This document shows, piece by piece, positions 1-8,649 of a stretch of 64,000 nt of DNA; within the stretch, counting starts at the first letter, position 1; each line of letters begins with the position of its first letter. A model generated the notes under the pieces. That model did not search any database. It saw nothing but the letters and a program-made list of their open reading frames with translations, and was not told the origin of the DNA. The position numbers and the translations under genes were made by a program. Source of the DNA: Polychytrium aggregatum (Eukaryota > Chytridiomycota > Chytridiomycetes > Polychytriales); contig NW_026516222.1 in assembly GCF_025602895.1 (NCBI RefSeq), positions 682,001-746,000 on the forward strand. The letters run 5' to 3'.

Positions 1-87
1 TGGCACGTGCGCTCTCCTGAGCTGGATGCTGGGTCCGATGTCAAATTGGTCGACCTGAAGGCGGTGCCGATGTCACCATTCGTTTAG
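1..87 (+). CDS. possible 3' end of a truncated gene
   Basis: Frame 1 is open from the left edge to a TAG at 85-87 and would encode about 28 C-terminal residues ending in SPFV. It has no recognisable motif and could be a chance open frame. The gene body, if real, lies outside the window. Confidence 0.15.
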   Translation, partial: WHVRSPELDAGSDVKLVDLKAVPMSPFV

Positions 88-825
88 CACCACAGTGCCT
101 TGGGCCGGGTTATACTTGTGGGAAAGTGGACAACCCAATCATCCGATCCTAGAGCCCGTAACCTTCATCCTGACACATGACACCAATTTGGATTGTCACA
201 ACTCTCCAGGCGAAAGTATGAATTCTCGATGTGGGAGAATCGAGTTAGGCACATCGGGCACTCCTCACCCTCATTCGTGAAAGCCTCGTTTGAACAGCAC
301 GTCTCAATTATTGGAGTCGATTGGAGGGGCAGCAGACGACGGGCAACATCACTGGTGTTCCTGACAGGCTTCCGCGATCGCATGTCAGGAATTCATGATA
401 TCAGGACTGTTGGAAAGCCACCCATGCCAACGGATCTATCCACGCTTTGGATCGTGGCCCACAACAGTGCGGTTTGAGGACGCTGTTTCAGTGAGTCGCT
501 CAAGATACCCGAGGGTCCGGCTATGAGTACGCGGGTGACTAGGCAACCTGAGCGGATCAACAACATCTGTCGCTTCCAAAGTGCATCGTATTCCTAAAGC
601 CACTAGTCCGATACATGATATCACGACGGAACAAGCCCTCTGTTCAAAGACATGCTTTCGTTTGAACAACCAAGACCCAACAAAAATGGATGAAAGAGGC
701 GGGCTTGTTCAGCATCCGGCTCGTGCGGGTAACTCAATCCAAATGGCTCTGGGTGTTGCGACAATGCACCAATCCGATAGGCATGCTCGGTTTGCAGTAC
801 CGTCATGCAATGTCGTCATGCAGCA
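88..825. other. no supported gene
   Basis: Short open frames on both strands have no family motif and no convincing splice structure. It lies downstream of the TMX-like gene and probably contains its 3' untranslated region. Confidence 0.5.
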
Positions 826-1833
826 CTAGATCCGGCGACCATCATCAAACGCCAGTAGCTTCCAATGCGGACCAAAGAAAGCGGCTTGGTACAGTGTAAA
901 TACAAAGAGCGCCGTCAATATCATAGTCACATATGTCATCAACGGATCTTGGAATGCTGGCTGCAGTAGATCGTTCAGTCGATGGAAAATGGCATGCTGG
1001 CCAAGGAGACGTCAGGTGTTAGGTCGGAGTCTCCAGATGGATGGAGGCAGGCCGAGCAATGCGGGCCTTTCCAAGCACCAAGCACGCTGCTTACGGAGTG
1101 TCTTGATATCATGTTGTGAAGATCCAACTGGATTTTGTACCTGAATGTGCAGGAGGGAATCGAAAAGTCAGCTGCAGATACATGGACTCAGGCCGAGATC
1201 CAAGAACTTGGCAGGTCCGAGCAAATGAGCTGCCAAGATTCCGACAGAGCTTGCATCATACCATATCGAGTACGACTGGGGGAGCTGGTTGAGAATATGC
1301 TGCTGCTTCCATTTCTTGACAACCCAGAGTTCGATCATGGCCGGAGAGTATTCGGCCTCACTGCCCTCGTCGGTCAGAGATGAACTCGAAAACGAGCTGT
1401 AGGTCCAAACGTGCGTGCCATTGAGGATCAATTTGATGGACGGATACTGCCTGATCTCCAGCAAAGCCGCCGTCCTGGTGTTTTCCTGGGCATTCACCCT
1501 TGCAAAGCGAAGCGTCTCGTTGGTCAGGGTCAAGTTGCGCAGAGCGCTGGCACCGAGGCCGGACTCGGGCTGATCCTCGTGCAGATGCCAATGTGAAAGA
1601 ATCGCTTGGGAAAAGGCACACCAAGGGGCATAGGCAAGGACCAGCCAGTCGCCGTTGCGCAACTCGGTATAGTTGGAGTCGGTGATGACGTGCACACTAT
1701 TGTTCGTGAGGACCTGGGGTTGAGCCGCTGGCGTCGATGTGTCGTTTGCCGACTCGGTCTCGGACAGGGCGGAAACGTAGATGCTGAGAGCCAGCAGGAT
1801 GAGAGGCGCCGCAAGCACCGTCGACAGTCTCAT
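826..1833 (-). CDS. thioredoxin-related transmembrane protein (TMX-like)
   Basis: This is an ER-type thioredoxin-fold protein, likely a membrane-bound disulfide handling or chaperone factor. The first exon (from 1833) starts with a hydrophobic signal peptide (residues 1-22). A thioredoxin domain follows with active-site motif WCAFS at residues 71-75 and the cis-proline in RQYPSIK (P131). Several N-glycosylation sequons are present. The first exon could read through to a stop at 1168. However, an in-frame downstream segment (about 1010-826) encodes a clear membrane helix (MTYVTMILTALFVF) and a basic tail ending GRRI, as in animal TMX proteins, so an intron is inferred; its donor near 1260 is not certain. 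The active site is C-x-x-S rather than C-x-x-C, so a single reactive cysteine is expected. Confidence 0.7.
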
Positions 1834-2011
1834 TGCTCAGAGCCGAGCTGGCTGGCTGGCTGGTGGTGGTTGTGATGGAGCGAAATAACCCCAGAGCGAC
1901 GACAGAACACGATCTCGGGGGCGCCAAAGCGAGGAGGCGAGAAGCACCAGCATCCAGCATCCCGACTGAAACTATCAGTTTTTCCGGCCCTCGCGGCAGC
2001 TCATCTCGATC

Positions 2012-2270
2012 ACCTGAAAGTCACGTTGACGCATTTGGTATCGCCTTGAGCCAATTGACGGTGATGGTGGGCGATTGGTGTGGAGGAATGACCAATTGTA
2101 TCATTGTTGGAAGCTCCACTCCGATTGCGGGCAAGAACCACCACCATCTGAATCTCTCTGGTGGGAAACCTAGTCAAGCGTAGCTGTGTGTCAGCGAGAT
2201 GACATGGTCGTTTGGCTATCAGGCAAGACTCACCTTGACAAGATGTCTTCCCACGACTGATTGAGCGTGG
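2012..2270 (+). repeat. conserved 5' block of the Fanzor element, copy A
   Basis: This stretch of about 255 bp is matched almost base for base by the reverse strand of 28585-28865, which lies upstream of Fanzor relic B. Copy A lacks about 45 bp near its left end that B keeps. Similarity stops in both copies at the same point, just after GATTGAGCG. No open frame of the nuclease runs through it. The opposite strand carries good splice signals (GTGAGT donor, ACACAG acceptor after a CTGAC branch-like site), so an antisense transcript is possible. Confidence 0.7.
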
Positions 2271-3584
2271 GAGAGCGATCGGGGTCGAGTCGCCACCAAG
2301 GCCGATCTCGAGTTCCTCTACCCGGACTTTGGCCACATCCTGGACGAGTTTCGGTACAGCAGCGACCAGGACCGCTTCCGGGCCCTCCATCGCCTCTCAC
2401 ACCATGTGAGAATCCTCGCCCGAGACAAGATGGTCGACAATGTCCACAAGTGCATCGACTGTGACATGCCCGCCCTCCGAGTCACCGAGCTGCAGCGCCA
2501 GGCCAAGCTGGACGAGCTCACTGCCCGAGGCATTCCCTCCGACGACAAGAGGTTCACCACGGCCAAGTCTGAGCTCGGCACCACCAAGGCCAAGATCAAC
2601 AAGCTGGCATCCAGGATCAAGTGGGCTCTCAAGCAGCTCGCTCTCGACACTCCTCCGTCCGTGTGCACGATAGGTTCCTCTATGCACAGCCAAGGGCCAA
2701 GTATGTCAAGATTGACACGGTCACTCTCTGGCAACTCCTTGACACCGAACATCGTCTTAGACTCACCATGGGACATGCTCAAGGATGAAGGTGAGGACGG
2801 TAGTCAACAACCAGGATCGTACTCTGGCGCAGTTGCTTCAAGCTGCGTAGCTTCCCTCTTCCAAGAGCGGGACGTGAACAAGAAGCTGTTCAACTACGAG
2901 ATCAGCACCGATGGCATTGGATGCACCATCGGTCTCGTCAAGTTTCTGCCTCGAACCGATCACACCGAGACCATCGAGCCTCCTCCGACTGCCGAGCAGC
3001 GTATCCAGGCCCACATCGGCGACCCAGACCCCGATCGCACCACTTGGATTGGCATCGATCCTGGAGTCGGCTCCATATTCACGGCGGTCATCCAAGCACC
3101 GGGCCGCCAAGACGAGGTGGTCTCGTTCTCCAATGGCCACTACCAGCACATGTGTGGCCATACGTCCAACACCAAGTGGCACAACACCATGAAGTATCGA
3201 CTCGACATCGAGACCTGGATGTCGACCACTCCCTCGCCCAAGGTGTCGTCCTCGGAGGCTTTCAAGGTCCATCTCACCCATGTCCTGCGACCGGAGCTTC
3301 GGGTGCAGCTCGACTTCCACCTTGGCAAGAAGACTCGCCACCATCGATTCACGGGCCACAAGAGACGCCAAGTGGCCGTCGACAGGATGTGCAAGGCCGT
3401 CCTGAAGCACGCCCCGATACGGACCGATGTGGTGATCGCCTTTGGCAATGCGTCATGGCGACAGGGCAAGGGATATGCATCCAGCCCTCGGAGGCAGCGA
3501 TTTGCTCGGTACTTTGAGCAGTGCAGGTCGATTGTGGAGACCGGAGAGCGACGTGAGGTTTTCACTCGGAGGCTGCCAAAGTGA
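2264..3584 (+). pseudogene. Fanzor (TnpB-like RNA-guided nuclease) relic A
   Basis: Fanzors are eukaryotic relatives of transposon TnpB that cut DNA under guide of a 3'-derived RNA. An N-terminal helical part is open from 2264. A pre-RuvC segment follows with NYEISTDGIGC (about 2895-2930), then RuvC-I as WIGIDPGVGSIF (about 3046-3081) and a RuvC-II region as DVVIAFGNASW (about 3427-3460). Comparison with copy B shows a 228-bp in-frame deletion after YFEQ that removes the CxxC zinc finger and the RuvC-III aspartate. A frame change around 2663-2790 is likely, because FLYAQPRAKYVKIDTVTLW is encoded in another frame there. No canonical ATG opens the frame upstream of 2406. It lies 135 bp from the MTQ2 stop. 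It is almost certainly catalytically dead. Confidence 0.8.
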
Positions 3585-3718
3585 TTTGATGTATTTCTTG
3601 TGGCTTTGCTTGACGCAAGCGCATCACATACTATGCTATCATGTGTCCCCTGAAAATGCGGTTTCCCGTTGTCAGGGGCCGATATTAACCCCTGCTAGTG
3701 CATTTCGCCAGCAGAATA

Positions 3719-5020
3719 TCAACTCCGCGCTGGCCGCTGGAATCGCAGGATCGACAGGCCTTCTTGCCCCGCTCGGCGGCTCATCACAACCTGTGCCATA
3801 ACAGCAAAGATTTATCGTTAGAATGTGTGTAGTAGCAGCAGCAGGAAGCCGGGCGGCAGGGTACGTACCTGCGACTCCAGTCCGTACCGGGATCGCATCA
3901 GGTCCATGAGCTCCTCCGGCCGGTTCTCCCGGATGACGACCATGTAAAATACCCCGCCAGGTGAAAGCAGCTCCTGCAGGGTTCAAAGTGTCGGTCAAAG
4001 ACTGAGATTAGCCCGGTAAGTGCCGACGGATTCGCACGATCGTCGCATCCACAAGCAAAGTGCTTCGATGGGAGGCAGGCGGCGATATTTACATTGACCA
4101 CGGGTAGCGTTCGGTCAATGACTTCCCGACCATCGATTCCGCCAGCCCAGGCAGCCTCGATCGATCGGGAGCCAACTTCGTCGCTAGTTGTAACCACGTA
4201 TGGTGGATTGAAGACCAGCAGATCGACTTGGCCATTCAGTCGAGGCTGCAGGGCTTGAGTCAGATCGGTGAGAACAGCGTTCACTGCAACCTGGATGGGA
4301 AGAGGAGTCAACCCGGTCATCAGATCATTGACCGAGTCGGCAGCTACCCACCGCATGGAGTGACTTTGAACATGCGGCTGGAACCCTCGACTGGCTGCGT
4401 GAAATGCTGTTCGCATCTCCACGAAACGCCTGCTCGATAAGCCTAGAGATTTGACGACGCTGGGCAAGCAGCTATATGGAGCAACAACGTGCCCAATGCA
4501 GATGGATTGTTGAGACTGGGTCCGTACCGAGTTTTTCTGTGCCGTCTGGATGGTAGCTGAGGCAGCTTTGGGATTAACGTCTGTGCAGAAGAAGGCTGAT
4601 GGCGGCGATTGACATGAGTCGCAGTGCCTTGGCAGCAGAGAAAGAATTCATGATGCGGCGCACAACAGGACCAAAAGGCGATCAGATATGCAGTCGCCCA
4701 GCGCGGCCGGGACCCCGGGTGTACCTCGACTTCGAGACCCAAGCATGCTCCCGAGAAAGGCGGTTGCACATCCGGAGCCAGATCTTTGAGTAGGAATGGG
4801 GTGAGTTCCGAGTCAAACGCACGTGGATAGGTAAGCCTAATCGAGACAGTCATTACCCGATTTCAACGCAGAAAAGTGGGTCGAGCGTCTCCAGAAATCG
4901 ATAATCCTTCTCCAGAGCATCGAGCAACAAGAATGTGTCCTCTGCTGGCTCGTAGACAAACTTGTAGTGGCTGGAGTTGAGGTGAGAGAGATCGGGTGTG
5001 GGGAATGATGGCCCACTCAT
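3719..5020 (-). CDS. MTQ2: eRF1 glutamine methyltransferase, MTQ2/N6AMT1 family
   Basis: This cytosolic enzyme (with Trm112) methylates the glutamine of the GGQ motif of release factor eRF1. Six exons splice to exactly 222 codons: 5020-4857, 4783-4725, 4595-4528, 4290-4093, 3973-3869 and 3790-3719. The 221-aa product compares with about 214 aa for the human protein. Visible motifs are YEPAEDTFLLLDALE near the N terminus, the SAM loop EIGSGSG split across introns 1-2, CTDVNP, the catalytic NPPYV followed by IEAAWAGG and DGREV, and SRRAGQEGLSIL near the C terminus. It is divergent from RPS15 with about 570 bp between starts. The placement pairs a termination-factor modifier with a ribosomal protein, though shared regulation is only a guess. 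Confidence 0.95.
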
Positions 5021-5588
5021 GGCTCGGGAGACAGAGGCTGAGTTTCAAGCGAAGTCAGGAACAGAACCACCGTGGAGGAAGAGCTGAGGGCAGACGATCG
5101 CGCGGATCTGCAAGTTTTGGCGTCGACGATAGACGATTGGGAAGTTGCAAATCGGCTGGCTGACACAGCCGCGGAGTTGCAACATCGACGCCGGCGAGTT
5201 TGCAGAGAGTACGAGCGAGAGAGCGATGCCAGGACCGGCATCTGGCCAGCATCTTGAACGCCCGCGCTAGTCGAATTGTGCCGTGTAGTGCGCTTTCGGA
5301 ATACAAGGCTTCGTTCGATCTGAAGGGCGACCTTGGCGAGGCTTCATGGACGGGCCGGTTCATGGACTGCTCCCCTCCCCTCCAGCGAGAAGCCAGCGAG
5401 AAGCAAGCGAGAAAATCGACGCGAATCACCGTTCTGTGCACGCTGCCGCCACGGAACGGATGTCTGTGCGACCGGGCGCACCCGCCCGAGCCCAGCAAAA
5501 TGAGGGCGGCCGTCTCCAATTCCTTTTGCTCCTCCTTTCTGTCAATTCGGACTCACTCGTTACAAGTCTTGACACTAACTCTGCAACC
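5021..5588. promoter_or_regulatory. divergent intergenic region MTQ2 / RPS15
   Basis: The stretch separates two divergent start codons and should contain both promoters and 5' untranslated regions. No open frame with family similarity was seen. A pyrimidine-rich tract (around 5510-5580) precedes the RPS15 start, as is common for ribosomal protein genes. Confidence 0.5.
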
Positions 5589-6930
5589 ATGGTCAGTGCG
5601 CCCATCCATCCATCCATCCATCCATCGATCCATCCATCGATCCATCGATCCGCCTATCTATCCATCCATCCGTCCATTTGTGTGTCTGCTGGAGCGAGCT
5701 TGGTTCTGCTAGGGCGGTGATTCCAACGATGGGCGGAGCTCGGTCGCCAACAAGAAAGTCTCCAAGATTTATCAATGCGACCAGAGCGAAACAAGACAGG
5801 GAGCTGGGTCGTTAGCCAGCCGTGGTGCGGCCAGGACGACACAGCCCGGAGCACCTTTGCACGGACGCTGCAGCGGTACATCGATTTGGACCCTGGATGC
5901 CTGTGATGGACGGACTTCCAGGACGCCAACGAATCGATGCTGTGGCCGATGGCTAATGCACCGGGAGAAGCACGCGGAACGATGCAGCCCTGGCCAGGTC
6001 ACTCGCCACATCAGCCCACGCCGGAATCCGACCGACTAAGCCGACAGGATGCGCGACCGTCACGGACCAGCAGACACACGGGATGCGAGAAGCGAGACAG
6101 GGCTGGGCTCATGCCCCTCGATACGCCGTACTAACCGGAATGCCATCGTCGACCAGGCTGACGATCGTGATTACGAAGGCATGACTCCTGAGGAGATTGC
6201 CGAGCTCAAGAAGAAGAGAACCTTCAGAAAGTATACCTTCCGTGGTATCGATCTTGATGCTCTCCTCGATCTCTCCAGCGAGCAGGTATGTGCAGCCGGC
6301 GTTTCATCCCGACCGTTGAACTGTGAGCACTTCAGAAGCAACCTTCTCACTTACAATGTCCTCTGTGGCAGCTTATGGACATTGTCCACGCCCGCGCCCG
6401 CAGACGCTTCCAGCGTGGTCTCAAGCGCAAGCCCATGGGTAAGGCCGTCATTCCGGGGCACAACTGCGCCGAGTGTTGAACCGGGGCCAAGGACTGTGTG
6501 TTTCATGGACAGTCGCTCACCCAATCCTTCTGTTCCCACATTCAGGTCTGATCAAGAAGCTCCGCAAGGTAATTGTCGGGTCTTTGCCGTGAGATCCAGG
6601 AGGATAGGAGAGTAACAAGCGAGCAACTACGGGAAGGATAGGTGATTGTACATTAAGCTGTTGCTTCCTCGAATATAGGCCAAGAAGGAGGCTCTCCCCA
6701 ACGAGAAGCCCACCACCGTCAAGACCCACCTCCGCAACATGATCATCGTCCCCGAGATGATCGGCTCCGTCGTCGGTGTCTACAACGGCAAGGTCTTCAA
6801 CCAGGTTGAAATCAAGCCCGAGATGGTCGGCCACTACCTCGGCGAGTTCTCGATCACCTACAAGCCCGTTAAGCACGGTCGTCCCGGTATTGGTGCCACC
6901 CACAGCTCGCGATTCGTTCCTCTCAAGTAA
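5589..6930 (+). CDS. RPS15: 40S ribosomal protein uS19 (S15)
   Basis: This small-subunit protein of the ribosomal head contacts tRNA near the decoding region. Five exons give exactly 158 codons: 5589-5591, 6157-6285, 6372-6438, 6546-6568 and 6679-6930. Exon 1 is only the ATG, followed by a 565-bp intron with a CTAAC branch-like site at 6131. Family blocks seen are [17 protein letters not shown], the arginine-rich [37 protein letters not shown] and the C terminus [14 protein letters not shown]. The product (157 aa) is slightly longer than the usual 145 because of an N-terminal insert containing [14 protein letters not shown]. Exon 4 is only 23 bp. Confidence 0.97.
5600..5682. repeat. CCAT/CCATC microsatellite in RPS15 intron 1
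   Basis: Degenerate tandem CCATC/CCAT units occupy the start of the first RPS15 intron. They produce spurious open frames rich in histidine, proline and serine. Confidence 0.85.
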
Positions 6931-7273
6931 AGGAGAGAATTTTGTCATTTGCTGTTTGTGAATGTTGTAAAAACCATAATAAACCCCTCCGTCGATTCGC
7001 AGAATGCTGTCGATCAACACGGAGGTCGACCGAACATACACCACGCCCACTTTTCTTCTGTCTCTGGATCATCTCTTATATTGTGTGTTGATTATGATGA
7101 GTCTGACGGACCAAATCGAGTGCTGGGGTGAATGCACAACGCGGGAACAACGCCGGGAGGAGATGCGGTAATATATATAGTCATGTCGGCGAGGGGAACC
7201 ATTGACGCAAAACACAGGCAAAAATGCACGGTGCATGGGACCGAGCACGGGAGAACACAGTGCGGCGCCACAA

Positions 7274-7424
7274 CAGGAAGCAGGAAGTAGGAAGCAGGAA
7301 GCAGGAAGCAGGAAACAGGAAGCAGGAAGCAGGAAACAGGAAGCAGGAAACAGGAAGCAGGAAGCAGGAAACAGGAAGCAGGAAACAGGAAACAGGAAGC
7401 AGGAAACAGGAAACAGGAAGCAAG
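7274..7424. repeat. GGAAGCA/GGAAACA minisatellite, arm 1
   Basis: About twenty 7-bp units alternate between GGAAGCA and GGAAACA. Six-frame translation gives artefact proteins rich in RKQEAG or CFLLP. Confidence 0.9.
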
Positions 7425-7581
7425 ACAATCCAGAACAAATCAGGACCAACATGGCCAGACAGCAGTCTGTGCAATGGCAGTGAGAGCAGCTCAAAGCAAC
7501 AAGCGATGCAGCGACTGACAGGAGGGAAAGAGACCAAAGTGGCAAAATGGAGAGACGGAATCAGGAAACAACAGGTCCGAG

Positions 7582-7653
7582 AGGTCCCACCGAGATTCGA
7601 ACTCGGGTTATCAGATTCAAAGTCTGATGTGCTAACCGCTACACTATGGAACC
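7582..7653 (-). tRNA. tRNA-Gln (anticodon TTG), arm 1
   Basis: A cloverleaf folds on the minus strand with acceptor GGTTCCA pairing to TGGGACC, anticodon stem TCAGA/TCTGA around loop CTTTGAA, and T-arm GAGTTCGAATCTC. The loop gives anticodon TTG for glutamine. No intron. It is identical to the copy at 14641. Confidence 0.95.
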
Positions 7654-7772
7654 GCAGTGCGTCTGGGTCTCCCGGGCAGCTCTGTCCCGGACATCACGGC
7701 TGATGGCGCGTGGAGGCACAAGAGGAGCGAGGCACGACCAAGCAAAGAAAAACAGAACATTGCAAAACGAAT

Positions 7773-7845
7773 TGCCTTCTACCAGAATCGAACTGGTGAC
7801 CTTCTGCTTACTAGGCAGACGCTCTGCCAACTGAGCCAAGAAGGC
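7773..7845 (-). tRNA. tRNA-Thr (anticodon AGT), arm 1
   Basis: Acceptor GCCTTCT pairs with AGAAGGC; the anticodon stem TCTGC/GCAGA encloses CTAGTAA, giving anticodon AGT (read as IGU after deamination). The T-arm is CCAGTTCGATTCTGG. A poly-T run lies downstream on the minus strand. Only 7 bp separate it from tRNA-Glu. Confidence 0.95.
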
Positions 7846-7852
7846 ATGGGTA

Positions 7853-7924
7853 TTCCGCATCGGGGAATCGAACCCCGGCCACCTCGGTGAAAGCGAGGGA
7901 TCCTAGCCACTGGACCAATGCGGA
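7853..7924 (-). tRNA. tRNA-Glu (anticodon TTC), arm 1
   Basis: Acceptor TCCGCAT pairs with ATGCGGA; anticodon stem CCTCG/CGAGG holds loop CTTTCAC, giving anticodon TTC. The T-arm is CGGGGTTCGATTCCCCG. It is upstream of tRNA-Thr with a 7-bp gap and no intervening T-run, so the pair may be one transcript. Confidence 0.95.
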
Positions 7925-8074
7925 CGTGTTGCTCTGTAACGTCCTCGGATCGAACCCCCACAGTGCCGGCTCGACGATTTCGTCGTTCCCGTCGGGCCAA
8001 AGCCCAATTTACCCGAAGATATCTAAATGTTATATCTGAACTAAATCTAAACCCTGTCGAGCCAAACCGAAACC

Positions 8075-8158
8075 AGGTCAAACCGAAACCAGGTCGAGCT
8101 GAAACCAGGTCAAACTGAAACCAGGCCAAGCTGAAACCAGGCCAAGCTGAAACAGAGC
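8075..8158. repeat. 17-18 bp tandem repeat, arm 1
   Basis: About five units of the form GAAACCAGGTCAAGCT lie near the inner end of arm 1. The same block is present in reverse orientation in arm 2 (about 14141-14226). Confidence 0.8.
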
Positions 8159-8324
8159 CAGAGCCAGAGTCAAAACGGCCCAAGCAGCCGGACCAAGCCA
8201 AACAAGCCACGGCCCCGATGTCGCAGCGCCATGGCCCGACCCCGTCCTCCAGCCACTCCCAACTCCCAACTCAACTCCCATTCGGTCGACTCTTGCTTCC
8301 TCAGCATGACGGCACAACCGAATC

Positions 8325-8649
8325 TAAACGAAGTACAATGTCCATGTACGTTGAATGGTGTTGATTCATCTCCTGGCTGAATGCTGCTGATCGTCGCTCG
8401 CGCTGCGATGGTCTCGGCCGCCGAGATCGACCACAGAAACATTGGAGTTGTGGACAGTCTCTGTGGGGACACCCAAAGGAAATGGCTTCACCCACATAGC
8501 GAGTTTATCATGCAGTCCGACTTTGGCAGGCTTGTGTTCCAAACCCATGCGTTCGGTTATTGTTTCAACACCTTGTAATCCCTCATCCATAGTGAACTTA
8601 TCAAGGAAACCCATTGATCACTTCAATGTCATTTTCACTGGCTTTATTA
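8325..8649. other. no clearly supported gene
   Basis: A minus-strand open frame (8366-8614, about 82 aa, starting MGFLDKFTMDEGL) lies just beyond the stop of the next gene. It could be its 3' untranslated region or a small separate gene. No motif was recognised. Confidence 0.3.

Larger units (their letters stand above)
7120..8324. repeat. arm 1 of a 1.2-kb inverted duplication
   Basis: The arm matches the reverse complement of 13970-15160 almost perfectly, apart from copy-number changes in the minisatellite. Boundaries were read directly: at the outer side similarity begins at GTGCTGGGG, and at the inner side it ends at CACAACCGAATC. It holds three tRNA genes on the minus strand, a 7-bp-unit minisatellite and a 17-bp-unit tandem repeat. 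The arms are separated by about 5.6 kb containing an unknown gene and eIF3d. Confidence 0.93.

Noticed and set aside
7181-7545. Cysteine/phenylalanine/leucine-rich or RKQEAG-rich open frames, repeated at 14749-15099
   Set aside because: They are translations of the 7-bp minisatellite in the inverted arms.
7274-8158. Possible CRISPR-like array
   Set aside because: Repeats are contiguous or nearly so, without unique spacers of constant length, and the genome is eukaryotic.
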